From: Ursus arctos
Lineage: Eukaryota > Chordata > Mammalia > Carnivora > Ursidae
DNA: 64,000 bases
Direction of reading: 5' to 3'
NCBI RefSeq assembly: GCF_023065955.2
Contig: NW_026622841.1
Span: 20,581,501-20,645,500 of the forward strand
Below the pieces are notes generated by a model. The model saw only the letters and a list, made by a program, of their open reading frames with translations. It did not search any database and was not told the origin of the DNA. Shown in pieces: positions 1-11,425 of this stretch. Numbering within the stretch: the first letter of the stretch is position 1; every line of letters starts with the position of its first letter. A program made the translations under genes and the position numbers.

Positions 1-682
1 CAAACAACAATGGCTTTTCTTTGTCTTTTTTCTTAGATCTAGAAAAATGACTGAAATTTAAGAAATTAAGTATTGATCATATAATTGATCATATAATCTT
101 TCTTATCCATAATCAACTCATCAGATTTTAAACTTTTCACAGAGGTAACCAAAGTCCTGTATTACTTGGAAAATGAAAATGAGCCCATGATATCTCTAGC
201 CCATGCTAGAGCAGCAGAAGCGCTGGAGGGGTTAGCAGATGCTGCTTCTCCTAGCATGACATGGATTATTATTCCTATTATCATTTACGCTTCCATCTGA
301 GGAGAACAGGCAGAAGTGTCACAGTAGGAGCAAAAGAAGAAAGCAATAACAATGAATGTTCTTCCCCAGATGACAAGAATTTATCTTGCGAATTTTGAAG
401 TACTACTTAGGTAGAGGAGAAAAACAGAATAGGTCTGACTGTTCAACCAAGGCACTTGCTGGAGATTACCATAAATTAGTTAAGTTGTTCCATAGACACC
501 TTTTATGGAGAACAATTGAATGCAAAATATTTGGAGGTATGATAGGAATGATTTAAACTAACGTTTCCCCCCTTAATTAAATCATATTAATCTGAAGAAA
601 ATAAGATGGCATAATGTAGTGTCAGTTTCACTGAAAACTGTTCTGTTATGCGTAAGAAAAGAGCTCCTGCCAAACATTTATT
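1..682. other. Unassigned AT-rich non-coding DNA
   Basis: No open frame of note and no repeat that I recognise. The stretch ends at the left target-site duplication of the LINE-1 tail that follows. Confidence 0.5.
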
Positions 683-703
683 GAAAATGAAAAGTTATAT
701 GCA

Positions 704-1060
704 ACGGCATAGATGGAGCTAGAGAATATACTGCTAAGTGAAATAAGTCAGTTAGAGAAAGACAAATACCATATGATTTCACTCATATGCGCAATGTAAG
801 AAGCAAAAAAACTAGCAAAGAGAAAAAAAAAAAGAGGCAAACCAAGAAACAGACTCTTAATTGTAGAGAACAAGCTGATGGTTACCAGAGGGGAGGTGGG
901 TGGGGGATGGGAGAAATAGGTGATGGGGGATCAAGGAGCGCACTGCGCTGATGAGCACTGGGTGATGTATGGAAGTGTGGAATCACTATATTGTATGCCT
1001 GCAACTAATATAACACTCTATGTTAACCAACTGGGATTAAAACAACAATTTTTTAAAAAA
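704..1060 (+). mobile_element. 5'-truncated carnivore LINE-1 3' end
   Basis: The segment opens with the end of LINE-1 ORF2 ('gctaagtgaaataagtcag') and runs into a LINE-1 3' UTR with 'gatgagcactgggtgatgta' and an A-rich tail. It is flanked by an imperfect direct repeat of about 21 bp (683-703 'gaaaatgaaaagttatatgc', 1061-1082 'gagaatgaaaaattatatgg'), the target-site duplication of LINE-1 retrotransposition. The two copies differ by a few substitutions, so the insertion is not very recent. The 65-residue frame across 920-1117 is UTR sequence, not a gene. Confidence 0.88.
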
Positions 1061-1379
1061 GAGAATGAAAAATTATATGGCAGTAAATATTTGAAAAAAG
1101 AGAATCCAAGAAATTAGCTACCCGTCATATTTATTAATCCGCTCCTTTTATATACTTAAGGGCAGTGCATTAAAATAAAGGTACTTGAAAAACATATATG
1201 CAAAAGAGCAGGACCACATGCTTGACCGTTTATGGAAGGTTGTAGTGAAATCATTTTGATATCACTCATGTTTGTGACATTATTATTCATGCAAAGAGAT
1301 TTAGAAATTTACTGGTATAATTCTGTCAAGCTATGAAAACAAATGAAAACTAAACCAAGTGAGAACAAGCAAAGGCTAT

Positions 1380-1870
1380 TTATTCAGAGAGAGTCAGCCA
1401 CAGTCACTTGCCTTTTGGCAGAGACTCAAAGGCAGGAGGGGGGCAGGAAAGCTCTATCTATAGTGGAAAAAGGAAAAGCTTCAAGTATGTTCTGATTGGA
1501 GGCTGTGGACACAGGAAGGTGGGCCACCTAGAGGCAGGGCATCCTGTGGGATTAGTTAGGGATGCATGTTTGGGTTTCTGTTGTTGGCCCTAAACTGGAA
1601 GCACGGACAGGAAACTGACAAGAAAGCTGTTGATCAAGCGCCAGCCATTTGGAGCTGGTTGCCACAGGGAATATTGTTTGGCTTCCGGAATGGTTGCTAG
1701 CAGTAACAGTCTGACTTCTTACAAGTCTGCCTTAGAGCAGGCTGGCTTCCTTGGGCTTGTTATTGCAGATAATGGCTTGGTTCCTGGGGCAGGTTGCTGC
1801 AGGTTGTGGGTCAGAGGTCTCTTTTTATGTAGAGTCTAATCATTGTCCTTTTGTATATTCAATCCCTCGA
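1380..1870. mobile_element. Possible old LTR-like repeat
   Basis: This moderately GC-rich block ('tatttattcagagagagtca' onward) differs in composition from its AT-rich surroundings and has the feel of a retroviral LTR in antisense orientation. I could not match it to a named family and saw no clear ends or target-site duplication. It could equally be unique sequence. Confidence 0.22.
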
Positions 1871-2339
1871 AACAAACCAGTGTGAAAGACAAAATGCACA
1901 GGACAAATAATGAGATTATTTTATTTAGGCTATTAAAATAGGGAGAACATTCGTTAGTGAGAAATGACTCAAAGAAGAGTGAGAAAACCCAGAGTTTTAT
2001 CAAGGCAAGTAGAGTTGTGAGGACGTGTGGAGCTGGGGCTCATTGGGGTTACTGAAAAAGAATGGATATTGGACTTATCTTTGGAATATGCTAAGGCAGG
2101 GGGTCTTTTGCTATAAGTGGCCACAATAGAAGGGAGTGAGATTATTTCCCAACTTTTGTTGCCCTCCCGGAGCACAGGACTGTTCAAAATCATCATAAGG
2201 CATTGCTTGAAATAAGTCAAATACTAAGAAATAATTAGTTGCTTGATCTAATGTTCCCCCTTGCCATTGTCTATCTGTATGCTGGCTCAAGCCTGAACAA
2301 CTTCCACAGTGTGTGTGAGAACGCTGCGTGAGGGCCATC
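1871..2339. other. Unassigned non-coding DNA
   Basis: Short overlapping open frames on the minus strand (83 and 81 residues) have no recognisable motif and look like chance. No repeat family recognised. Confidence 0.4.
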
Positions 2340-2640
2340 ACTTCTGATAGGAGCAATTTAGGAAGGCTTCGTGGATAGACATGCGCACGTGAACTGCACT
2401 TGAAGGACAGCTAGAGCGTGACGAGGCATTGCAGGAGGATCAAATGGAATGTCACATGTTCTAAGCACAGAAGTAGGAAAGCCTCAGAACTTTTTGGGTG
2501 GATCTGCAAGCTGTTATGGCCTCATAAGGTGTTTGCGTAGGGAATCTGGCGACGTGACCTGGAAAAGTGAACAGGAAGACGGAACACCAAAGACCGAAGG
2601 GATCTGGATATCATTTGGCAGACAGTGGTGGGACTAGGGA
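2340..2640 (-). mobile_element. Probable L2-class LINE relic
   Basis: The plus strand shows a degraded version of the antisense L2 pattern ('aggaaggcttcgtggataga', then a 'cttgaaggac' block and further divergent blocks). L2 is an ancient CR1-clade LINE found in all mammals. Divergence is high and the limits are approximate. Confidence 0.35.
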
Positions 2641-3189
2641 AGATCTGGGGGCAGGGGAGTAATGTGTCAAAATGATTCTTTACAAAGAGCCACCTCTTCC
2701 TGAACGCGGTCTCCTCATGAGGCAACGTAAAGGCTGTATTCTTAGAAAGAGACTAATGGGAAATTGAGGAAATGTCAAAAACGAAAGGACAGAACTAGAG
2801 GGTGACCGTGGTTTTTGAGAGGGACGTGAGGACAACAGCTTGTCCAGTCTGTACTTCACCGTCCTCTAGTCCCAGCACCTCGGACTTCCTTTCTCTTTCA
2901 ATGAATCTTCCTCCCACACTCTCCTGTGCAGTTTAGACTTATTTATTCTGAGGTGCCAAGGGGATAACCAGATGAGGATGTCCAAAAGATAGTTTGATGT
3001 ATATGTTGAAAAGTGAACTCACATTTTTGGCCCCAAACTTCCTCTCCTTCTGGCATGCCCTGTCGGTGGAAGGGGCCAGCTTCCATCAACATAGCCTGAG
3101 AATTCTGGGGAGGCTTCTTGACTCCTTTCTCTTGCAAATTCAATCTGCAATGAAGTCAGCCATTTTACTTAGTAAATAAGATCCAAGTC
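2641..3189. other. Unassigned non-coding DNA
   Basis: No recognisable repeat or gene. Open frames of 66 and 61 residues overlap on opposite strands and show no family signature. Confidence 0.4.
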
Positions 3190-3685
3190 CATCCACTTTT
3201 GCTCTCTTTCCCCACTACCACACTCTCTTAGCCTGACCTCCTCAGCACTTTTGAACAGGCTTCTAAATACCCCCCAAAATGCTCCACACTCCTCCCTTGG
3301 TCCCTTGATCTAATCCCTCTGTTACTATGGAGATTTTTCTAAAAAATGCAAATATGGTCATATAATGCCTTTGATTGCCTCTATTTTCTATTACCTTTAA
3401 AATAAAGTTCCAAACTCTCTCACATGGATTACAAAGCCTCATGTGACCCAGCTCTTCTGTACCATCACCTGATTTCTCAAATCTACCCTTTCTCTATCTA
3501 TGCCTTCGTGAGGGTGATCTTCACTTAATTCTTTGGATATATCACTTTTTTTTTCTGCCTCCAGTTTTTAAAATAGGCTGTTCTATCTTCTTGCAGTTTT
3601 CTTCTTCCCCGGATATCCTTCCAGCCACCTCTCTTTACTAATTATTACTTATCCTTTGGATAACATCTCATATTTCATTCCTTTC
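3190..3685 (+). mobile_element. L2 LINE fragment (sense)
   Basis: The sense strand follows the 3' third of L2: a block like 'aatatggtcatataatgcct', then 'ttaaaataaagttccaaact', then 'acaaagcctcatgtgaccca', matching the known run of L2 ORF2 C-terminal sequence (conserved order AAAGTCC...TACAAGGCCCT...). It is old and carries many substitutions and small indels. Confidence 0.6.
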
Positions 3686-3709
3686 GTGGGGGCGAATGAG
3701 CCTGAAGCT

Positions 3710-3960
3710 TATGGAGCACGTCAGGGCTAGAGGTATGTAAGCAATTAGTGAAATCTCAAAATAGATGGAATTTCTCAGGGAGAACACAGGAGGCAAAAGA
3801 GAAAATTGCCAAAGGCGGTTCCTTGGAAAGTACCAACACTTAATGGAGAGGCAGAACAAAATGAAAAGTTGCGGGTGGACAGAACAGGCACAAAGGGATG
3901 GGGTTCAAGACAAAGCTAGCAGTCAGCAGGATTAGGTGTATTTCTGAGCTCTCTTAAGGT
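3710..3960 (-). mobile_element. Possible L2 fragment (antisense)
   Basis: The block 'ccttggaaagtaccaacact' and its flanks resemble the antisense of the L2 reverse-transcriptase region, in opposite orientation to the neighbouring L2 copy. Divergence is too high for a firm call. Confidence 0.28.
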
Positions 3961-4619
3961 TTGGATCTTAAAAATGTTCTTTGGATTTGCCATTTAGGAA
4001 TTGGTGGGTGATTTGAAGAGTAGTGTTAGTACAGTAGTGAGGATAAAAGTTAGGTGGCAATGAGTTAGAGTGAAAGCATGGCAATGAAGTAGAGATAGCA
4101 AGAGTAAAACAGTCTGGAGAATTAAGGATGAAAAAGAATGGAAAGAAGTTTTAGCATTGCAGTTTTAGGGGGATAAAGATGGAATAAGAGCTTGTGTGTG
4201 TATTAGCAACTGGAGGTAACCAATAGGGACCAGGGAGGAAAGAGATAATTAATTTCTTGCTACGTGTTCATGCTTCATCTTGGAGGTGGTATCTTAAGGC
4301 CTGTAAAAAGTGGCGGTATAAGATACAATATGGCTGATCACAGGCAGAGTCTATAATAATCTGTTAATTGGTTTTGGAAAAGAAGTTCCATTACTATTGA
4401 TATATGGTTGTTTATGATATGGTGAACATTTTATATATTCTGTGATTGTTGGAAGGTTTGGGTCTCTCTTTGTCAAGATAATCTGAATAGGAAACCACGT
4501 ATTTCGTTCCTTAAATGCTCTCAACTCCTTCCTGCAACCCACTCTAGGCTAGGAAAGGAGAGTTTGTGAATCAGACTGGCATGAAAATGTAGCTTAAACA
4601 CAACTATCATTTTCCTTCG
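3961..4619. other. Unassigned non-coding DNA
   Basis: No recognisable repeat or gene. A 63-residue minus-strand frame at 4351-4542 has no motif. Confidence 0.4.
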
Positions 4620-4785
4620 TCCTAGACCATAGATTTGGTCCAAAGATAGAATAGGTTGCCTCAGGGAGTAGTGAATTCCACATCACTGGGATTGTTTTAA
4701 GCTTCTAGGAGTCATTCAGATTGATGATAGGCCTAGATGATTTTTAAAGGCCCTTCCATCCACAATAGTCTATGAATTTCACATT
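4620..4785 (+). mobile_element. L3/CR1-like LINE 3' end
   Basis: The 3' half reads 'ataggcctagatgattttta', then 'ggcccttccatccacaatag' and 'tctatgaattt'. This is the degenerate form of the CR1/L3 terminus (GGACTAGATGACCT...CCCTTCCA...TTCTATGA). The upstream part ('gcctcagggagtagtgaatt') matches the same family. No poly(A), as expected for CR1-clade elements. Confidence 0.5.
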
Positions 4786-5069
4786 TCTAAATGACTTTAG
4801 AGGTTGAATGCAAGCTACACGCCAAGTTAAGAATAAATAGATGTGAGCTGTTAACAAAATAAGCAGTGAAGTGGAATATTGTTTTCGCTGGCAAGATTTG
4901 CCAAGGATAATCTGCTTTAAGAGAACTGAGAGTTGATTCTATTAATGCTCATTGTTGCTCTTTTTAGAAAGACTTCCATTTGTGCTTCGCTTTCAAGTTG
5001 TATTTTCAAGAAGAATATGAAGGTAGGATGAGAGCCTGGTGACAGGATATCTGTCTAGAATCTGAGAAG

Positions 5070-5265
5070 TAAACAAAGTTTGCATTTATGGAGTGCTCTG
5101 AGGACACGGGCTTAGTTCACTTTCCCCCCATCTGGGGGTGGTTATCATCTTTTTACATCATTTCCTTGTCCCTTTTATCATCCAGCCCCTTTCAGATGAG
5201 GAAACTGAATGAGAGCCATTGCGCATGGTCCAAGGTCAGGGAGGGAAGTGATGGAGAGAAATCAC
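5070..5265 (-). mobile_element. MIR SINE relic
   Basis: The plus strand contains 'cagatgaggaaactgaatga' followed by 'gtccaaggtcaggg', the complement of the MIR core (CAGTTTCCTCATCTG and TGACCTTGG). The flanks are too diverged to place the ends. Confidence 0.5.
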
Positions 5266-5884
5266 CATGTACATCAAGAGAAAACATCAATAGCAGGACA
5301 ATCAATGATGATTCATCAAGATCCTGTCTTGATGCTGACATCTGGCCTTACGCTTAGCATTTCTGCATGCCCAGCACTCTGGGCATATTTTCCATCCAGT
5401 ATGAATTGAATTACTGCTGATGCCCACACGTTATTACTTGTCGAACAACTCAACAAATATTAGAAATAGTAAAAGTCAAATTTGTATCAGAAGGCTCCTC
5501 TCTCCTGCCAAAACATCTGAACGTTGCTTTTACTAATAATGAATTCCTTAATATTTTTGCTACTCAGAAAAAGAAGTATGATAACAGAGATAGAAACGTG
5601 AATTTGAAAAAAATTACCTCAAATATTTTTGAAGCTTTGTGTTTCATTAGTCGAGAAAAGAAGAAACCACAGCAAAGAGACGCAATCTTTCTGTGAGCTT
5701 TATATATTTGACAGAAGAAAAATTAACAAAATTATTCAGCAATTTATTTCATGAATATAAGTGGTGGAAAAAGCTACATTAATTTGATGTAGGTTTTATG
5801 CAGATAATTCTATTTTTACTTCTTTTTCTGAAGTAGGGTAGTTTAAAATTTTTATTCTAGGTAACATTTTTTTTTTTTTTTCTT
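5266..5884. other. Unassigned AT-rich non-coding DNA
   Basis: No gene or recognised repeat. It ends in a run of T (about 5867-5881) just before the target-site duplication of the next SINE. Confidence 0.45.
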
Positions 5885-5899
5885 AATGAGATACCTGAA

Positions 5900-6112
5900 G
5901 GGCGCCTGCGTGCCTCAGTCAGTTAAGCATCTGACTTGTGATCTCGTGTCAGGTCATGATCTCACGGATTGTGAGATGGAGCCCTGCATCTCGGGCTCTG
6001 TGCTCAGCGTGGGGGTCTGCTTGTGATTCTCTCCCTCTACCCTTTCCCCAACTCATGCTCACTCTTGCTCTCTCTCTCAAATAAATAAATACATCTTTAA
6101 GAAATGAAATAA
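5900..6112 (+). mobile_element. CAN-SINE (SINEC, tRNA-Lys derived)
   Basis: The head 'gggcgcctgcgtgcctcagt' contains the A-box of the parental tRNA promoter (cctcagtcagtt). It is followed by the SINEC body, a CT-rich stretch ('ctctctctc') and an 'aaataaataaat' tail. Flanking direct repeats 5885-5899 (aatgagatacctgaa) and 6113-6127 (aatgagatacttgaa) differ at one base. The nick site reads CATT/AAGA on the bottom strand, close to the LINE-1 endonuclease consensus, which fits mobilisation by LINE-1. Confidence 0.96.
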
Positions 6113-6235
6113 AATGAGATACTTGAACATAATCAAATGTTCTATTAGATTTGATATGTTTGTCTCAGGTAGACAGGCAGGATAGAATAGAAAGTCCTTT
6201 TCTCTTTCCCATCCCTCACCTGAGAAGAATTCCAT

Positions 6236-6385
6236 GAATTTAATCTAACAAATATTTATTGAATGTCTACTCTGTGTCAAACACTAGTATAGGCATTTGA
6301 CATACAGAAATGGAAGATACGGTCGCTGTCTTCAGGGACGCATGGCTCATGGAGGCATTCACAGCCGCGTGAGACAGTGTTTGTG
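6236..6385 (-). mobile_element. L2 LINE 3' end (antisense)
   Basis: 'aacaaatatttattgaatgt' followed by 'ctactctgtgtcaaacacta' is the complement of the L2 terminus (GCCTGGCACATAGTAGG...TCAATAAATATTTGTT). The following 'atacagaaatggaagatacg' continues the same pattern. Confidence 0.65.
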
Positions 6386-7039
6386 AGAACACTGAGTCCC
6401 ATAGATTCCCATTGTTGAAGCCATTTCTGTTTTCAAAATGGCATTAGTTCTTGTCATTTCGTTGAAGGATCTCACCAGTTCTGCCCTCTCAGTTTTCATA
6501 GAATGACATGAAGAATTGGATCTGAAAATGTCTTGAGGAGAAACCTTGGCAATGTCCTTAAATACACAATGTCTATGTTACTAGTAGAATCAGCACTTTC
6601 CAGGCTCCGGCCTTTCTCACTTGCTTACTATATTTACATGCATTTTGATGGGAGCCTTATTTTTTAGTTACTCTATATCTTTTCTTATAAATACATGCAG
6701 CAGAATATCAGAAGAATCAACAGTAAAATGAGAACAAAGACTCCAAATTTAGAGATTCTGGGTACTTTCTCACTAGTCCTTATGAAAATTGGCTGTGGAG
6801 GAGGGAACAAAAAAAAAATAAAGAAAAAAAAGGAAGAAAACCTAATTAATTTGTAGGAAACAAAATAAAATAGTTTCTAGAAATCCAAGGTGGTGTGTTT
6901 TTCCTACTATTAGAACAGGTAATTAAAAGTAATTGAATATGCCTTTCTCATAAGACTCGGACATCATCAGTACTTGTCTGTACTGCAAATCAGTTCAGAG
7001 TTTGTACCTCAGGACTGTGAAGCCAGAGACAGGTCATAG
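6386..7039. other. Unassigned AT-rich non-coding DNA
   Basis: No recognisable repeat apart from a short A-rich tract (about 6808-6840). No gene. Confidence 0.45.
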
Positions 7040-7130
7040 GTTAGGCAGTGCTTTTCAAATTTTGAGTTTGCAGCTCACCTGGAGGATTTTGTTAAAATGC
7101 AGATTGTGACTCAGGGTCTGGGAGAGCTGT
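7040..7130. mobile_element. MER5-like hAT (Charlie) fragment
   Basis: 'cagctcacctggaggatttt' and 'gttaaaatgcagattgtgac' match the MER5 family of non-autonomous hAT-Charlie DNA transposons. The second half of the palindromic element is missing. Confidence 0.5.
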
Positions 7131-7275
7131 TCTGTATCTGCTTTGTCCAATACGGTAGCCACCCGCCACACGTGGCTACAGAACGCTTGATATGCGGCTG
7201 CTATGATGAAATTTTTAAAATTTGAATTAATTTGAACAGCTGTAAGTGGCTAGTGGCCTCCGTATGGCACAGGGC
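7131..7275. mobile_element. Non-autonomous hAT-type DNA transposon
   Basis: The sequence runs 'tttgtccaatacggtagcca', then 'cacacgtggctacaga', an AT-rich middle, and 'agtggctagtggcctccg'. This is a known mammalian DNA-transposon layout with partly self-complementary ends around GTAGCCAC and GTGGCTAGTGGC. I am sure it is a dispersed repeat but not of the subfamily name. Confidence 0.6.
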
Positions 7276-7949
7276 GTGATTCATCTATCAGGAAAAATCA
7301 GACAATTGACACATCATGGACAGTCTTCAGGATCTTTCTGACATTTTCTTGCCATTTCTTTTTTCTTTTTCCTATTTTCTAGAGAGTGGTCTGTTCTGAT
7401 TATTTTTGATTGTCTTGAATTTCTGGTGGACTCTTTGAAAACCATGGGGTACTTTTGTTGTTGTTGTTGTTAAACCTATACAGCTCTGGCTGAGGGAAGA
7501 AAAGTCAGCGAAGTATGATGTTTTGTTGGCTCTTGCATGGAGGCATACCCCGCAAAGCACACGATCTGGAACCCATCGAGATGTTCAATGGGAGCTGATA
7601 CGCTACATTCACTCATGAAAAAATCACTTCAGGTGGCAGATGTTAGAATAAGGAGATTTAGTTTTGAATATATTTTATTTCTCCATTTAAATTGCCTCTT
7701 TGTTTTTGGTTAAAATGAGAGTGCAAGATACTTTGAAAAATATGGAAATTAGCAAATACAATCAGTGGGTAAATCATCTAATTAATGTTTACTCTGAAAA
7801 AACTTAAAGGCCATTCCTTCCAGTGATTTATCCTGAAAAATAAATCTTCCCTAGGGGCATAAACAAAATCTGTCAACTTAGTACATGAAATAGGCTCTGG
7901 CTGAGTTGACCGTACTCCCATAAAATTTTCAGATGATCGTTATTAATAC
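7276..7949. other. Unassigned non-coding DNA with a short (GTT)n
   Basis: Apart from a (GTT)5-type run near 7456-7471, no repeat or gene is recognised. A 62-residue minus-strand frame crosses the run and is not a gene. Confidence 0.45.
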
Positions 7950-8150
7950 GTATTTACATAGTATTTATTATGTGACAGACAGTATTCTAAGTGATTTTAA
8001 CCAATACTTACTGAACCCTCATGACAATTCTATTAGGTATTAGTATCTTTCCCATTTTATAGATGAGGAAACTGGAGCCCAGATAAGTGGAGTCATCTGT
8101 TGAAGGTCAGATGGCTACCAGACAGGAAGCAGGTTCGAGACTTGGCCAAG
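7950..8150 (-). mobile_element. MIR SINE
   Basis: The antisense MIR pattern is nearly complete: 'tatttattatgtgacagaca', 'cctcatgacaattctattag', 'ttttatagatgaggaaactg', then 'gaaggtcagatggctaccag'. MIRs are ancient tRNA-derived SINEs formerly mobilised by L2. Confidence 0.75.
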
Positions 8151-8329
8151 CCTTTGCCCCAAACCCTGTGCCAGGCTGGGTGACTAGCTCAGTGTCGGTT
8201 TAGGATTAAAGGATAGGCTTGCTCCTGTCAGGCTTTGTATTTTCAGAATATTTCAAGAAGCACTAATTCATTAGCAGCCTTTAAAAGATAAAATCATTGT
8301 CACCATTTTTATTTCTGTTTTTCCTTCTG

Positions 8330-8530
8330 GCCAGACAGTTGAAATTTCTGTTTGAATATGGAAAGGCTCTGGAATTTAATTCCCAGCTCTATCTTACAGA
8401 ACTTGTGTCATTTGGAACAAAATTCTTCATCTCTAAACTCTGAGTTTCTCACCCTTCAATCATAAAGCCTACTTAACAATGTTTTTGTTAGAATAAAATG
8501 AGAAATATATAATCCACACCAAACACCTTG
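8330..8530 (+). mobile_element. MIR SINE relic (sense)
   Basis: A degraded sense MIR is suggested by 'tcccagctctatctta', 'acttgtgtcatttgg', 'cttcatctctaaact' and 'gttagaataaaatgagaaat', in the order expected for the tRNA-related, core and 3' parts. Confidence 0.5.
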
Positions 8531-8753
8531 ATTAAAATGTTAATCAAGTCCCTAGGAAAGGTTGAAGTGTAGGAATTTAAATAAAACTTATGTCAGTAAG
8601 TGGTATTGATTGAACCTGGCTCCATATAATAAAATCAAATACAAAAATTGCCTGTAAATTTGATGAAATTTAAACATTTTAATCACACTTGTGCACTAAG
8701 GTGGAACACTTTACAAAACCTGTCTATTTGGAAAATAGAAAGAAATTAAATGA

Positions 8754-8920
8754 GGGCGCCTGGGTGACTCAGTCAGTTAAGCATCCGACTCCTGGTTTCA
8801 GCTCAGGTCACGATCTCAGGGTGTTGAGATCAAGTCTGGCTTCACTCAGTGGGGAGTCTGCTTGAAGCTCTTCTCTTCCTCTCCCTCTTTCACCCCAACT
8901 CTCAAAAAATAAAATAAAAA
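8754..8920 (+). mobile_element. CAN-SINE (SINEC, tRNA-Lys derived)
   Basis: The head 'gggcgcctgggtgactcagt' is followed by 'gttaagcatccgactcctgg' and a CT-rich 3' part with an A-rich tail. The copy is shorter than the 5.9-kb copy. Flanking direct repeats 8743-8753 (aaattaaatga) and 8921-8932 (aaattaaatgga) mark the target site. Confidence 0.96.
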
Positions 8921-8932
8921 AAATTAAATGGA

Positions 8933-9699
8933 TAAATTGCTTAGTTTCTCCATCCCATATATAGATGTTATATAATGTATAAGATGTAGTCCTAATTTTT
9001 ATTTGTGTTTAATTGATATATTTTAATGGAGATTCACATAAAAATGGGTTCAGAATAATACAGGTTCATCATATTCATTCCTTTTTAAAAACATTTAGCA
9101 CCTTTGACATCAAAATGTTACAATGAGTAGTAATTGCACCTACAAAATAAATCATGTGCTTGAGGAATACTTGGGACAAATATTTCAATTGATTATACAT
9201 AGTTAACTTTCAAGGTAAGCTTTTTTCTTTTCTTTTAAAAGCTTAAGGTAAAGGTTGAGGTATGGTTATAAGGTAATAGGATTTATTCTCTTTTTAAAAA
9301 TATAATTTCAAATGTGAATTACCTTGAGCTTTTAAAAGAGGTCACTTGGATATTTTATATTTATTGCAACAGTGTTGTTGGGACCCAAAATATTTTTGAA
9401 CTCCTTTTTTGAAATTTTCTTCATATTCTTTGAAACACTCATAAAAGTTTAGCCACTGTGTTCATTCTTCACCTATTTGAAAATGGATTTGAGTATTAGA
9501 GAGCACTCAAAGTCATTCAGAACCAAATCTATGGAATAAGGTGGAGGGTTAAAAATTCTTATTCTGATGACAAGAAGCAGAGTTGCCATACAATTTTAAC
9601 ACACAATTACAAAGAAATGAGAAGTTGCCAACACACCTAGACTAATAATACTAGTATCGACAAGAACTTGCTAAGGTTCTAGGATTTTCCAGCCACTGT
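8933..9699. other. Unassigned AT-rich non-coding DNA
   Basis: No gene and no repeat recognised. The composition is very AT-rich throughout. Confidence 0.45.
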
Positions 9700-9848
9700 A
9701 TTATGTACTTAATTCATACCCTTTTGTTTAATCTTCACAGCAACTCACTATTATGTTTTGCATAATTCAGATGAAAATAATGAGACTCAAAGGCTTTCAT
9801 AACATTCTCAAGGTCACATAGCAAAAAGCAATGTAAGATTTCAAATTT
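9700..9848 (-). mobile_element. MIR SINE relic
   Basis: 'aatcttcacagcaactcact', 'cagatgaaaataatgagact' and 'ctcaaggtcacatagcaa' follow the antisense MIR order. The right end is cut by the LINE-1 tail inserted at 9861. Confidence 0.55.
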
Positions 9849-9860
9849 AGAATTATATAC

Positions 9861-10001
9861 TGGTGATGGGTAGTAAGGAGGGCACGTATTGCATGGTGCA
9901 CTGGGTGTTATACGCAACTAATGAATCATCGAGCCTTACATCGGAAACCGGGGATGTACTGTATGGTGACTAACATGATATAATACAAAAACATAAAAAC
10001 A
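9861..10001 (+). mobile_element. Extreme 3' end of a carnivore LINE-1
   Basis: A 141-bp LINE-1 tail beginning 'tggtgatgggtagtaaggag'. It is nearly identical (roughly eight differences by eye) to 36532 onward, the 3' UTR of the full-length element in this window, so both belong to related young subfamilies. Direct repeats 9849-9859 (agaattatata) and 10002-10012 (ggaattatata) flank it. This is a strongly 5'-truncated insertion, landing at the edge of a MIR. Confidence 0.92.
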
Positions 10002-10012
10002 GGAATTATATA

Positions 10013-11175
10013 AATCTAAAACTCATGCTCTTTCCACTCCTTACGTATTTCCGAAATAATACTTTGCAAATGATTTAACCGTCATGGGTAAGGGTGACAT
10101 GAAGGCACAAGTGCATGATCTATCTAGGTGATGAAATTAAGGGCAATATTTATTTGGATGATGTATTTGTAAAAATAAATTCTGTTACTTTTGGGACACA
10201 CTTCAATATTATGGTAATTTTACAAATTCAAGTGCAAATCATAAAGTACTGGTTTTATCTAATATTATGTTGAGTCAAATATTTGTTCATCTAAGTGGAA
10301 CTGGACTATAAGCTATTGAATTGGATAAAATGTAATATATTTAAATATATGTAGTTTGTGTAATGATTAAGTTAATGAAAATCTTTGTAGAGACTTTAAT
10401 ATTGACTATTTCGCTTCTAACTGCAATGACTAAAGAAAGCAGTCTTTTAAACATGCTATATTAAGTATGTATTTATTTTTACCGTGCCCTTTTCTCTAAA
10501 ATTCTTAACTACCTTTCTTAATAATACTAAAATCTACGGATTTCCCTTCTGCTTTTCTTAATGCTTATTCTCTAATCTTTTTTTTTTTTCTCAGTTTGGC
10601 TCTTTAAAATGGAAAAAAGCTTAGTTCTGGTATCGAACTGTTTTCCTTTCTTATTCTTCTTGTTGTCAGATTCACCCCAGTGCCGACATGAGTATTCTGC
10701 AGGTACCTCAAAGTACCTCGCTTGCACTAAGCTGAAGCTCCTTCCTTCCCCAGACCTGCTCTGGTACCAACACTTGCTTTCTGGGTGAATGGTATTATCA
10801 TCCAGCAAATCATTCAGAATAAAAACAAACAAACAGAACAACCACGAAAAGCCAAAACTCAGAGTTGTCTTTGATTTCTGATTTGGAAATCCCTGTGCAG
10901 CTCTCACCAGACCCAGCTCCATGTCCATCACTTACCAGGGCAACATTCCTTTTTGGCATTGCATCCGTGGGGCAACTTTCTCTAGGTATTGTATTTCAGC
11001 TGTCTGCTGCACAAACAGTAAGGGGAAAATTCTATCCACAGTATGGATAAAATAGAAAAGTTTCTCCCTTCAGTGCTTTGTTCTCGCCTACCTAAATGTC
11101 CCTGTCTGGTGTTTTCTCTTCTCTGTGCTCACCGTCATCTTGGCAAGCAACCTGATAAACTGATCCTTGCTAAGC
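10013..11175. other. Unassigned non-coding DNA
   Basis: Mostly AT-rich to 10560, then more balanced. The 119-residue minus-strand frame (10572-10931) has no family motif and begins in a poly(T/C) tract on the plus strand; I treat it as chance. No recognised repeat. Confidence 0.45.

Positions 11176-11176
<1 letters not shown>

Positions 11177-11219
<43 letters not shown>
11177..11219. repeat. (TAA)n microsatellite
   Basis: About 14 uninterrupted AAT/TAA units. A pure trinucleotide run of this length is likely to vary in length between individuals. Confidence 0.98.
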
Positions 11220-11220
<1 letters not shown>

Positions 11221-11239
11221 GTACAGCTAGCATGTTTGG

Positions 11240-11425
11240 AGTGGCTAACATACACTATTCATTTGCCGAGTACGCTGTGTGTATAATCTTTAGCTTTATC
11301 AACTTCTCTGCAAAGCCAGTATCAATTCTTCATTGATTGAGATCAGGAGACAGAGCCTTAGAGAGGCACAGTGACATGTCCAATGCCACACAGATAATGA
11401 GAGGAAAGGCAGATTTTAGTCCATA
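11240..11425 (-). mobile_element. MIR SINE
   Basis: The antisense MIR pattern includes 'cagagccttagagaggcaca' and 'acatgtccaatgccacacag', then 'gaaaggcagattttagtcc'. Confidence 0.65.

Noticed and set aside
5900..5960. tRNA-like A-box and B-box sequences
   Set aside because: They belong to CAN-SINEs, which derive from tRNA-Lys. No complete cloverleaf tRNA gene is present.
10572..10931. 119-codon minus-strand open frame
   Set aside because: No domain or motif, starts in mixed-composition sequence and ends in a poly(K) from a T/C tract. Length is within chance for 64 kb of sequence.
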